Made by a program: the position numbers and the translations under genes
NCBI GenBank assembly: GCA_945938055.1
Contig: CAMEUH010000014.1
Coordinates: 1 to 22,778 of the forward strand
Reading direction: 5' to 3'
Length of the DNA: 22,778 nt
Origin: an uncultured Eubacteriaceae bacterium
Lineage (GTDB): Bacteria > Bacillota > Clostridia > Lachnospirales > Lachnospiraceae
Notes under the pieces: model-generated
Seen by the model: only the letters and a program-made list of their open reading frames with translations
Told to the model about the DNA's origin: nothing
Database searches by the model: none
Part shown: piece after piece, positions 9,201-15,432 of the stretch
Layout of the letters: each line of letters opens with the position of its first letter
Numbering within the stretch: position 1 is the stretch's first letter

Positions 9201-9467
9201 GACCTTTCTAAGTCCGTGCAATATGGTAGCTAAATCTCTTGTTAATAAACCTTCTCTGACTAAAGCATCTATTCTAGCCACAGCAGTATTATCCTGTGGC
9301 AACGCAATTCTATCATATGTAAACATTAGATTTACGATAGTTTCACCAATCATTCCCAATTTCATCAAACATGAATTAGAATCTGAATAACAGTACTTTT
9401 CTGCTAGTTTTCCAAAGTTCGCAAGTACCGGAAAATCTTTTTCCAAAAATTCAAAATTTGAAACCAT
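6198..9467 (-). CDS. hsdR: Type I restriction endonuclease/translocase subunit HsdR
   Basis: A 1089-aa motor and nuclease subunit. It pulls DNA through the bound complex using ATP and cuts unmodified DNA far from the recognition site. The N-terminus (about 1-130, beginning NFEFLEKDF) resembles the DUF4145 domain of EcoKI-type HsdR. A charged linker (147-190) leads to the PD-(D/E)xK nuclease with Asp245 and Glu259-Ala-Lys261. Helicase motif I is ATGTGKT (402-408) and the Walker B box is DEAH (507-510). A second RecA-like lobe and a C-terminal helical domain that docks to M2S follow. Length is normal and no disruption is seen. The ATG at 9467 is preceded by AGGAGGGAGCT. It is the second gene of the operon, 67 bp after the small HTH gene. 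Confidence 0.97.
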   Translation of the reverse strand: MVSNFEFLEKDFPVLANFGKLAEKYCYSDSNSCLMKLGMIGETIVNLMFTYDRIALPQDNTAVARIDALVREGLLTRDLATILHGLRKVRNKAVHENYSSVTDSKNFLPMAYGMCEWFMQTYGDWSYTHKDFVMPEENVMIVPVDKVAEEKKEAELAKQAEENAANAPKVAQEERKKQAYKVANQRPKTEAETRFLIDEQLRMVGWEADTENIRYSKGVRPTKGRKLAIAEYPTNSTVGNRGYADYALFIGEKLVGIIEAKAIHKDIPSVIDYQGKDYPRCIREEDEKYVIGKWGEFKVPFTFATNGRPYLEQYKTKSGIWCLDLRKPDNSPMALHGWMSPDGMEELLAADVDSRNKELKEMPYDLLTDKDGLNLRPYQLNAIKAAEEAVISGKQTALLAMATGTGKTRTVLGMIYRFLKTERFRRILFLVDRTALGEQAQDVFEEVKMEDLLTLDDIYNIKGLEDKTIDKETRIHISTVQGMVKRIMYNNGETMPAVSDYDLLIIDEAHRGYILDKEMCEDEVLYRDQREYQSKYRSVIEYFNAVKIALTATPALQTTEIFGQPVFKYTYREAVIEGYLVDHDAPHELKTKLSSEGIHYKQGETVTIYDPITGEITNSELLEDELDFDVETFNRQVITEPFNRTVLEEIAKYIDPESPKEQGKTLIYAVNDDHADTIVSILRDIYKPTGVDNEAIIKITGSVANGNKKKIQEKIKRFKNEDYPSIVVTVDLLTTGIDVPSISTLVFMRRVKSRILFEQMLGRATRLCKEIHKTHFEIFDPVGVYDALEDVSTMKPVVANPATTFTQLLDGLQEMEDEAHVQNQINQVIAKLQRKKKSIDSKTMEHFIDMSGGMDPTQFVVDLQNRKPEDAKKRLLAYYDLFRMLQESKPNGGRPVVISDKEDELISHTRGYGNQDARPEDYLDAFSNYVQANINEIAALKIICTRPRELTRESLKSLLLTLDREGYTVQQLNTAISQLTNEEMAADIISLIRRYAIGSVLISHEARIRKAVDRLRKAHTFTMQEQNWIKRMEDYLLNESVLNVQVFDEDSRFKSQGGFAKINKVFGNKLESVVIELNEYLYDDGGRTA

Positions 9468-9534
9468 AGCTCCCTCCTATCCTTCGTTTAACTTCCTGAT
9501 AAATTTTATTATCGGAAGATGATGGTTTAAAAAA

Positions 9535-9744
9535 TTATTTTTTATCCGGAACAATATCCAAAATATCATCCATCTTACAATCCAGTGCCAAACAAATCTT
9601 TTCTAATACCCCTACACGTACATCTTCATTTCTGCCAAGCTTTGCCATTGCATTTGTACTGATTTTAGCCTCTCTTATAAGCTCTGTTTTCATCATTCCA
9701 CGCTCATTTAAGATGCCCCATAATTTATCATAATTAACCGCCAT
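9535..9744 (-). CDS. Small XRE-type HTH regulator preceding hsdR
   Basis: A 69-aa protein that is almost entirely a Cro/CI-type helix-turn-helix (NYDKLWGILNERGMMKTEL...ISTNAMAKLGRNEDV..GVLEKICLALDC). The start at 9744 is chosen for GGAGG six bases upstream; an in-frame ATG at 9789 lies between the promoter and this site without such a signal. It is the first gene of the operon with hsdR, hsdM and hsdS, so it probably acts as a controller of restriction gene expression or as an autorepressor. Similar short YozG-like regulators occur widely, and its DNA target is not visible. Confidence 0.85.
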   Translation of the reverse strand: MAVNYDKLWGILNERGMMKTELIREAKISTNAMAKLGRNEDVRVGVLEKICLALDCKMDDILDIVPDKK

Positions 9745-9792
9745 TTTAATCCTCCAATTTCGATGAACAATCTGACATTTATACTGCATAAT

Positions 9793-9821
9793 ATTATAGC
9801 ACTTTTTGCCGTGTTTCTCAA
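9793..9821 (-). promoter_or_regulatory. Promoter of the HTH-hsdRMS operon
   Basis: On the minus strand TTGAGA (9821-9816), a 17-bp spacer and TATAAT (9798-9793) form a near-consensus sigma-A promoter. It lies about 50 bp upstream of the HTH gene start. It is the only strong promoter seen for the operon. Confidence 0.8.
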
Positions 9822-9913
9822 TCAGAAATTGAAGTTTGCAATTTGCAAAAATACATCAGCTACACTTTCACATTTTCATTATACCAAACCCATCTGTCCA
9901 ATAATCCTCCCAC

Positions 9914-9944
9914 CAAAAATGCCGGTCAGATTGCTCCAACCGAC
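9914..9944 (-). terminator. Rho-independent terminator of the rlmD operon
   Basis: On the minus strand GTCGGTTGGA and TCTGACCGGC form a 10-bp stem (three G-U pairs) with a GCAA tetraloop (9944-9921), followed by ATTTTT. It sits 19 bp after the 81-aa gene and separates the housekeeping operon from the restriction locus. Confidence 0.8.
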
Positions 9945-9962
9945 ACTTCACATTCACTATTT

Positions 9963-10208
9963 TTAATTCAACTCATTCCACACATCCACATAATCCTGCA
10001 ATCCACCCGGACGCATTGCAATACTCACATAACTTGCAGGCTCTTTCCTTGCAAGTCTGGCAAGAATCCCTGCATCCTCCGGCTCATCAAATACAACCTG
10101 CGCCTCTGCCTTATCACAGTCAATCACAAGTTCCTTGCCATTCATATCCGTCATAACAACCGCATTCCTGCTGCCATCATACTGATACACTGTATATTTT
10201 AATGCCAC
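9963..10208 (-). CDS. Conserved-looking 81-aa protein of unknown function
   Basis: A small acidic, probably cytosolic protein with no signal peptide or membrane segment. It begins VALKYTVYQYDGSRN and includes MNGKELVIDCDKAEAQVVFDEPED, a pattern suggesting a small beta-rich fold. I do not recognise the family. The start is a GTG at 10208, preceded by GAAGGTGAG. It follows the rRNA methyltransferase by 13 bp and is the last gene before the terminator, so it is almost certainly cotranscribed with that gene. Confidence 0.75.
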   Translation of the reverse strand: MALKYTVYQYDGSRNAVVMTDMNGKELVIDCDKAEAQVVFDEPEDAGILARLARKEPASYVSIAMRPGGLQDYVDVWNELN

Positions 10209-10221
10209 GTGCTCACCTTCT

Positions 10222-11916
10222 CTAAATCATCCCAAAATGCTCCAACGCATACTTAATCGCCTTTTCCTTCTCCGCCGGACACTGAGGTTGTCTGCTATCC
10301 TTCGATTTCGGCAAGTTATAATTCTCCCCAACCTCTATTCCACACTTTCTTTTTACCTGTGAAATATACAGATTAGAAACCTTCAACCCATGCTCTTTCA
10401 GCACATATTCCTGAATTTCCTTATAAGTCGCCTTACTCTCTGCTGAAGTCAAATCCAGTTCATCTAATTCTATTTCAACCTCGATTACATCATCCGGTTT
10501 TCGTTGGGACAAAAGAACAACTGTCTCCACATGCACCGTATGCCCAAACTGGTCCACCGCCTGCACTTTCTTCACCTCATATCCCTTTTCCCGCAGAAAT
10601 TTCAAATCTCGCGCGAGTGTCGCACTATCACAGCTTACATACACCACTCGCTTAGGCTCCATGGATATGATGGTCTGAAGAAGCACCTCATCACAGCCTT
10701 TCCGTGGTGGGTCTACCACAATCACATCCGCTGTCGGTTTTTGTCCCGTTTGCTTCATTTCCCGTTCATAGAACTCCGGCAGAACCTCTTCTGCCTTTCC
10801 CACGAAAAATTCCGCATTTTCAATCCCATTAATTCTTGCATTTTCCCTGGCATTCTCAATGGCCTGCGGAATAATTTCAACGCCATAGACTTTCCTGCTG
10901 TTTTTTGCCAGAAACAGTGAAATTGTTCCGATGCCGCAATACAAATCCCATACCGTTTCTTTTCCGGTAAGTCCTGCATATTCCAATGCCTTTGCATATA
11001 ACTTCTCTGTCTGAACCGGATTGACCTGGAAAAATGATAATGGGGATATCTGGTAACGAATATCTCCAATAATATCCTCAATATACGGCTTTCCCCATAA
11101 TGTCTTAATTGTATTTCCCATAATGACATTGGTCTTTTCACGATTTACACTAATAGAAATAGATGTCATGCCTGCAAATTTGTAAAGCTTTTCCACTAGC
11201 TTTTCCGAACTCTTTAGTTTTTCGTCATTAATCACGATACAGACCATAATCTGTCCGGTATGAAATCCCTTCCGAATCAGGACATGACGAACTACGCCGG
11301 TATGCTTTTCTTCGTCATAAGCAGACACATGGTTCTCCTCCATGAACTCCCGAACCATAGCCAGAATCTGCTCGTTTACCGGATCTCCCAGAAAACATTC
11401 CTTTGTCTCAATGATGGAATGAGTGCGTCCAGCATAAAATCCCATGACAATCCTTCCATTTTTATCCACGCCTACCGGAAATTGTGCCTTATTACGATAA
11501 TGCCAAGGCTCCTCCATGCCAATGATTGGCTCCAGTTCATAAGTGCACGGCAAAATACCGCCCAGACGTTCCAGATTATTGACTACCAGCTTTTCCTTAA
11601 AACGAAGCTGACTCTCATAAGACATTTCCTGAATCTGACAACCGCCACACTGTCTTGCGATTGGGCATCTTGCTTTAACACGGTCCGGCGACGGAGATAC
11701 TAATGATAAAAGTTTCCCATAACCATAGGTCTTCTTTGCCTTTATCACCTTCACCTCAGCCACGTCTCCTACGACTGTGTCCTTAACAAATAAGGTATAG
11801 CCATTATATTTGCCTATACCTTCTCCATTATTGCTGATATCTTCAATTGTAATCGTTACAATATCATTTTTCTCAATTTGATGATTCTTTTTTTCACTCA
11901 TAAAACTATATTTCAT
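10222..11916 (-). CDS. rlmD: 23S rRNA (uracil-C5)-methyltransferase, RlmD/RlmCD family, with C-terminal extension
   Basis: A SAM-dependent RNA m5U methyltransferase of the RumA/TrmA family. In order it has a TRAM RNA-binding domain (about 14-74), iron-sulfur ligands Cys84, Cys90, Cys93 and Cys174, SAM motif DLYCGIGT (324-331), VDPPRKG (401-407) and the catalytic Cys429 in YVSCDSATLARDL. All key residues are present, so it should be active; position specificity (U1939, U747 or both) cannot be read from sequence. Residues about 478-564 form an extension not needed by the core enzyme, with a conserved-looking LPKSKDSRQPQCPAEKEKA stretch. The ATG at 11916 follows the upstream stop by 3 bp. Met6 at 11901 is an alternative start, because the weak AAAGGATG site is better placed for it. 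Confidence 0.95.
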   Translation of the reverse strand: MKYSFMSEKKNHQIEKNDIVTITIEDISNNGEGIGKYNGYTLFVKDTVVGDVAEVKVIKAKKTYGYGKLLSLVSPSPDRVKARCPIARQCGGCQIQEMSYESQLRFKEKLVVNNLERLGGILPCTYELEPIIGMEEPWHYRNKAQFPVGVDKNGRIVMGFYAGRTHSIIETKECFLGDPVNEQILAMVREFMEENHVSAYDEEKHTGVVRHVLIRKGFHTGQIMVCIVINDEKLKSSEKLVEKLYKFAGMTSISISVNREKTNVIMGNTIKTLWGKPYIEDIIGDIRYQISPLSFFQVNPVQTEKLYAKALEYAGLTGKETVWDLYCGIGTISLFLAKNSRKVYGVEIIPQAIENARENARINGIENAEFFVGKAEEVLPEFYEREMKQTGQKPTADVIVVDPPRKGCDEVLLQTIISMEPKRVVYVSCDSATLARDLKFLREKGYEVKKVQAVDQFGHTVHVETVVLLSQRKPDDVIEVEIELDELDLTSAESKATYKEIQEYVLKEHGLKVSNLYISQVKRKCGIEVGENYNLPKSKDSRQPQCPAEKEKAIKYALEHFGMI

Positions 11917-11919
11917 CCT

Positions 11920-12861
11920 TTAATTTCCGGTCTTGCGGATATTGCTTTCAAGAAGCCTGTTATATCCCAACCAGTCCATGCTTTCATTTGCGTTAAAAAT
12001 CTCTGTCACCTGCTCAATCTTGGCATCCAGATTATCCGCCATGCTTAAGACAAGCGCCTCAATCAGTGCCGGTTTCTTTGGTGAACCAAATTCAAATTCC
12101 CCATGATGTGCCACAATGCAATGCTTAATTTCCGAAGCAAGCTTTACCGGGAAATCTGGAAAATTCCTAAGCTTTTCATCAATCATTTCTACACCGATGA
12201 CAATATGTCCCAGAAGCTGACCTTCATCCGTGTAATCATTAAGCGGAAATGCAGATAGCTCCCTTGTCTTTCCAATATCATGCAGAAGTGCGGAGAGCAC
12301 CAAAAGATCCTTATTTAAGATTGGATATAAATCTCCCAGCATACTGCAGACCCTTGCCACGGATGTGGTATGTTCCAGAAGTCCACCCACAAATCCATGA
12401 TGAATCGTCTTCGCTGCAGAACTCTGTTTAAATTTCTTTACAAATTCTTCATCCTCCACAAAAAAGCTTTCTGCAAGTTTTTTTATGTATGGATTCGTAA
12501 AATTCGTAATATATCCCATTAACTCGCGATACATCTCATTGATATCCCGTGCGCTCACCGGAAGATAATCCTTCGGATCGTATTCTCCCTCTTCGCATCT
12601 TCTGGCACGTTCAATGCTAAGCTGCAGTGTTCCGTTAAAAGTACTTAAACGTCCCGTTACTTCCACGTAATCCATCGCTTCAAATTCATTGATACCTGAA
12701 GACATCGGATCCCATATTTTGCAATCCAGTGTTCCTGTCTTATCCTGCAGGATTACATTTTCATATTCCTTTCCTGTCTTTGTCATTGCAGATGATTTCT
12801 GCTTGCATAAATAGACCGATGTAATTCTGTCTCCATCCCGTAAGCTGTCAATATATCTCAT
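11920..12861 (-). CDS. yhaM: YhaM-like 3'-5' exoribonuclease (OB fold plus HD domain)
   Basis: A 313-aa protein with an N-terminal OB-fold nucleic-acid-binding domain (about 10-90) followed by a metal-dependent HD phosphohydrolase domain. The HD residues are visible: His154/155 and His164, the His194-Asp195 pair in LLHDIGK, the HCIVAHHG histidines (247-253) and Asp276 in ADNLDAK. This is the architecture of Bacillus YhaM/CBF1, a 3'-5' exonuclease acting on RNA and single-stranded DNA. Length matches the family. It has a strong GGAGG site. It starts 15 bp after the PDZ-coding segment ends and is followed 3 bp later by the methyltransferase, so it lies in the middle of the operon. Confidence 0.92.
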   Translation of the reverse strand: MRYIDSLRDGDRITSVYLCKQKSSAMTKTGKEYENVILQDKTGTLDCKIWDPMSSGINEFEAMDYVEVTGRLSTFNGTLQLSIERARRCEEGEYDPKDYLPVSARDINEMYRELMGYITNFTNPYIKKLAESFFVEDEEFVKKFKQSSAAKTIHHGFVGGLLEHTTSVARVCSMLGDLYPILNKDLLVLSALLHDIGKTRELSAFPLNDYTDEGQLLGHIVIGVEMIDEKLRNFPDFPVKLASEIKHCIVAHHGEFEFGSPKKPALIEALVLSMADNLDAKIEQVTEIFNANESMDWLGYNRLLESNIRKTGN

Positions 12862-12876
12862 AAATCCTCCATTTAT

Positions 12877-13113
12877 CTAATGTTCTCCAAGAATAATCGT
12901 AAAGATAATCGGGACATATCCATCCTTTCCTCTTCGGTTTACGGTTACCTCTACTTCCGTACCTGGTTCAAACTCACACATGGTACGTTCAATATTATAT
13001 ACATTGGAAATCGTTCTTCCACTAATATCCGTAATAACATCTCCATTCTGTATTCCAGCGTAAAATGCCGGCGAATGGGATTCTACAGAAGATACATACA
13101 CCCCTTGCGGCAT
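12877..13113 (-). pseudogene. PDZ domain of the HtrA-like protein, displaced by a frameshift
   Basis: This reading frame encodes a PDZ domain (GVYVSSVESHSPAFYAGIQNGDVI...GTEVEVTVNRRGK). It belongs at the C-terminus of the protein starting at 14132 but is one frame away. If one A were restored next to 13113 (gcatg to gcaatg), the two parts would read through as EELA-MPQGVYVSS and give an intact protein of about 418 aa. There is no ribosome site of its own before the ATG at 13113. A true one-base deletion and an assembly error are equally possible from sequence alone. Confidence 0.75.
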
Positions 13114-14132
13114 GCCAGTTCCTCATCAATCTCATGACCGATAATTCCAAGATACCCGATTGGTTTCCGGTTTGTCATGTTCTGGAGCCGGATTTTGATA
13201 TCCGAGATACCATATGCAACAATACTTCCGGTAGAATGATTCCTGCTGATACTGCCAATCAGCATTCCTTCCTCATTAAATAAAAATCCTGTATTATTCT
13301 TTGCGCCATTCATGCTGGTATAAATCAGTCCATGCCGGGAATCTGCCTCATATGCCACTTCTCCGGTACTGATTGTCGTTCCAAAATCCACAGCTGCTTC
13401 AATTCCATGAAGATTTCCCATGGCAATCACCAGTTCACTCTGCTTTAACATATAAGAATTTCCCATCTGGGCAATCTTAATTCTGCTCTCTGTCTCTTCC
13501 GGAACATCCTCATGCTCTACTGCAACCACCGCAATATCAAGTGTTTTGTCCGCCATTACCAGAAAGGCATTTACCGTATTACCATCAGCAAAAGTTACCT
13601 CGATATAATCTACATCCTTAATTGCATAATCCGTAAGCAGCAGATATTCCACTTCATTATCCGCAATCAGAATTCCTGGGAAATCTTCCTTATCCTGTAC
13701 TACTGCAAAAAGCGGGTCCTCATTCTGATGAATCGCCGTCACCGTTGCCATGGACGGAGAAATATCTTCCATGATGCCAGAAACATAATCGAATACTGTT
13801 TCCTGTGTTGTTTTCGTTTCCGTACTATCCGTCTGAGTGCTTTCCGTTTCCTTTAGAGGGTCACTCTTTTCCGTTTCTTTTTCCTTAACTGCAGTTGTTT
13901 CTCCCGGATACTCCTCCATGGAAAAAAACACTTCATTTCTTGGAATCTCTGTGGTCTGTTTTTCCTGACTTCCAAATCCAATGACGATTAGAAATGTAAT
14001 TCCGGCAATCACTCCGACAAAAGCAGAGACTGCTGCAAGCTTTAAAAGGCGAATGAGTGTCTTATGCCTTGCCCATGGATTTTCTTTAATCTTCTCCGTG
14101 TAGAGATTGTATTGGTCCTTATTTTCTGTCAT
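13083..14132 (-). CDS. Membrane-anchored HtrA-like protein, catalytically degenerate and frameshifted
   Basis: The layout is a short cytosolic N-terminus, one transmembrane helix (about 27-54), a Thr/Glu-rich linker (60-115) and a trypsin-like S1C domain. Aligned by eye with HtrA/DegP, the catalytic His position is Tyr169 (LLLTDYAI in place of LTNNHVI), Asp199 is kept (LDIAVV), and the GNSGG serine position is Asn280 (KNNTGFLFN). The fold therefore appears kept while the protease triad is lost, suggesting a binding or sensing role outside the membrane. The frame runs off at 13083 because of a one-base shift before the PDZ domain. GAGGTG five bases before the ATG sets the start. It is the first gene of the operon with yhaM and rlmD. 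Confidence 0.8.
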   Translation of the reverse strand: MTENKDQYNLYTEKIKENPWARHKTLIRLLKLAAVSAFVGVIAGITFLIVIGFGSQEKQTTEIPRNEVFFSMEEYPGETTAVKEKETEKSDPLKETESTQTDSTETKTTQETVFDYVSGIMEDISPSMATVTAIHQNEDPLFAVVQDKEDFPGILIADNEVEYLLLTDYAIKDVDYIEVTFADGNTVNAFLVMADKTLDIAVVAVEHEDVPEETESRIKIAQMGNSYMLKQSELVIAMGNLHGIEAAVDFGTTISTGEVAYEADSRHGLIYTSMNGAKNNTGFLFNEEGMLIGSISRNHSTGSIVAYGISDIKIRLQNMTNRKPIGYLGIIGHEIDEELACRKGCMYLL

Positions 14133-14158
14133 ACATACACCTCACGTTAATGATGTGA

Positions 14159-14211
14159 TTATAAAACTTAAATATGAACATTCTATTACTAACTTGTAAA
14201 TTATACACTAT
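14159..14211. repeat. Left attachment site (attL) of the integrated element
   Basis: This 53-bp sequence recurs in direct orientation at 19660-19712 with one mismatch (T at 14184, C at 19685). Similarity stops sharply on both sides, and the two copies bracket an integrase and relaxase. It lies 27 bp upstream of the htrA-like start and contains a TATAAT on the minus strand (14205-14200), a possible -10 box for that gene. Confidence 0.9.
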
Positions 14212-14244
14212 TCAAGAACATTTGAATAAAAACAAAAAAATATG

Positions 14245-14264
14245 TGGTTGCTTGTATGGTTACA
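14245..14264 (+). promoter_or_regulatory. Candidate left arm-type integrase sites
   Basis: TGGTTGC (14245-14251) and ATGGTTACA (14256-14264) recur as a pair in the same order and orientation at the right end (19544-19550 and 19554-19562). They lie just inside the attachment repeats, where integrases with an N-terminal arm-binding domain bind. The left pair overlaps the end of the repressor gene. Confidence 0.5.
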
Positions 14265-14724
14265 TTTCCATAAAGGGGGTATTATACATCTGAAGAATGG
14301 ACATTTGCCAGGCTTCATAATCCTTCTGTGAAATGGTTCCCTTCTCCATCCGCTCCCGGATGCTGTTCCATTCTTTAATGAAAGTTGCTATTTCCGGAGA
14401 CACAACCGACAAATTAATATTTGCGGTTCTGGTCTTCATGTCACTTTCTGCCGCCAGCTTCACACCGCTTTTTTCCAAGCTAAACAACAGGCTTATGAAA
14501 TCGGAATTTGTTTGTACTTGCTCATTATAATCATCATTAAAATAATTAATGCTTACATCAAGGACATCTGCTATCTTTTTTAACTGTTCTAGCTTAGGCT
14601 TATACCTGTTGCTTTCATATTTTCGAAGTGATGCGGAATATTTTATGCCAATTTTTTCAGCTAATTCTTGTTGGGTCATTCCTTTTTGGGTTCGTAAATA
14701 ACGGATTTTTTCGCCAATAGTCAT
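14260..14724 (-). CDS. XRE-family repressor of the mobile element
   Basis: A 154-aa protein with a classic Cro/CI helix-turn-helix at residues 1-62 (TIGEKIRYLRTQKGMTQQELAEKIGIKYSASLRKYE, cut here in thought at the turn) and a C-terminal helical region of unknown role. There is no ImmA-type or LexA-type cleavage site that I can recognise. The start at 14724 is chosen because GAGGTG lies six bases upstream; a TTG-type start three codons earlier lacks this. It is divergent from the rest of the element. The intergenic space holds a consensus rightward promoter with two identical palindromes, the expected operators. It probably keeps the element quiescent and may autoregulate. Confidence 0.88.
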   Translation of the reverse strand: MTIGEKIRYLRTQKGMTQQELAEKIGIKYSASLRKYESNRYKPKLEQLKKIADVLDVSINYFNDDYNEQVQTNSDFISLLFSLEKSGVKLAAESDMKTRTANINLSVVSPEIATFIKEWNSIRERMEKGTISQKDYEAWQMSILQMYNTPFMEM

Positions 14725-14746
14725 TAATAACACCTCACTTTTTATG

Positions 14747-14755
14747 AGTATAACA
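14747..14755 (-). promoter_or_regulatory. Leftward promoter of the repressor (extended -10)
   Basis: On the minus strand TGTTATACT (14755-14747) matches an extended -10 (TGn-TATACT), about 22 bp upstream of the repressor start. The -35 region is weak, as is common for extended -10 promoters. Confidence 0.45.
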
Positions 14756-14782
14756 CAATTTGCATAGAAAATAAAATAAATA

Positions 14783-14811
14783 TTGACAGAGAGAAAAACT
14801 CTCTATATAAT
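14783..14811 (+). promoter_or_regulatory. Consensus rightward promoter of the element
   Basis: TTGACA (14783-14788), a 17-bp spacer and TATAAT (14806-14811) form a perfect sigma-A consensus. It drives the small regulator genes. An operator fills nearly the whole spacer, so bound repressor would block RNA polymerase. Confidence 0.9.
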
Positions 14812-14838
14812 ACAGATAAACAGAGAGTTTTTCTCTCT
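14788..14838. promoter_or_regulatory. Twin operators AGAGAG-N5-CTCTCT
   Basis: AGAGAGAAAAACTCTCT (14788-14804) and AGAGAGTTTTTCTCTCT (14822-14838) are exact reverse complements of each other, and each is a 6-5-6 palindrome. Their centres are 34 bp apart. The first overlaps the -35 and spacer of the consensus promoter, and the second lies just after the expected transcription start. Confidence 0.85.
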
Positions 14839-14879
14839 ATTTTATACAATATAAATTTTAAAAAAGGAGTGTGTTATTT

Positions 14880-15068
14880 ATGCAAACAGGAAGAATGTGT
14901 GTAGGTCCAAGCGAAATCATGGAAGACTGGAACTGCTCAAAAGATAAGGCTTATAAAATCATCAAGCAGCTGAATGAACAGCTTAAGCAAGAGCATCCAG
15001 GAAGCATTATTATTGCCGGAAAAGTAAACCGCAAATGGTACAATGAACATTGTATGCTTGAAAAGTAG
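14880..15068 (+). CDS. Small HTH protein, excisionase- or regulator-like
   Basis: A 62-aa basic protein with a predicted helix-turn-helix: GPSEIMEDWNCSKDKAYKII is a typical 'sense the site, then bind' HTH segment, followed by KVNRKWYNEHC, reminiscent of the wing of MerR/Xis-like excisionases. AAGGAG ten bases before ATG 14880 sets the start. It is the first gene behind the repressed promoter. That placement fits an excisionase or early activator turned on when the repressor leaves. The function is inferred from fold and position only; no active-site type evidence applies. Confidence 0.7.
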   Translation: MQTGRMCVGPSEIMEDWNCSKDKAYKIIKQLNEQLKQEHPGSIIIAGKVNRKWYNEHCMLEK

Positions 15069-15081
15069 GGGATGGTTTTAA

Positions 15082-15432
15082 ATGGGACGTAAAAAAAGTA
15101 ATGTTTTGCCCTTCAAACCTTATGAAAGCACTTCGCCGGATGGATATGAAAATCATTATATTAGAATTACAAATTCGTTATTTTCTTCAGATGCCAAGCG
15201 AAGTCTTACACCCCTTGCCTGGAACTTATACGAAAGTATGTTAATTGAAGCCCGGGGACATCCAAGCGTTATATTTTCTCAACAAATGGGTAAAGAATCT
15301 TTGGGATGCAGTTGCAATGGTTATACAAAATGTATTAAACAACTAATAGAAAAAGGATTTATCAAGAGAAAGCCGAGAAGTTGTTTCTCAGCCTCTGAAT
15401 ATATTTTTTCTGATGAATGGAAAAATTATTGA
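15082..15432 (+). CDS. Winged-helix DNA-binding protein, possible iteron-binding initiator
   Basis: A 116-aa protein that starts 13 bp after the previous gene and is probably cotranscribed. The middle (HYIRITNSLFSSDAKRSLTPLAWNLYE) and the later segment (KESLGCSCNGYTKCIKQLIEKGFIKRK) resemble the N-terminal winged-helix of replication initiators and replisome organisers: a helix, a recognition helix, then '..EKGFI'. It is far shorter than full RepA-type proteins and has no nuclease or helicase motif. Its stop codon lies inside an AT-rich repeat that leads directly into six iterons, which makes it the obvious candidate to bind them. It could instead be a transcriptional regulator. Confidence 0.65.
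   Translation: MGRKKSNVLPFKPYESTSPDGYENHYIRITNSLFSSDAKRSLTPLAWNLYESMLIEARGHPSVIFSQQMGKESLGCSCNGYTKCIKQLIEKGFIKRKPRSCFSASEYIFSDEWKNY

Noticed and set aside
14159..14211. Repeat as part of a tRNA gene 3' end, the common integration target
   Set aside because: No cloverleaf or acceptor/T-loop sequence is present; the site is an AT-rich promoter region.
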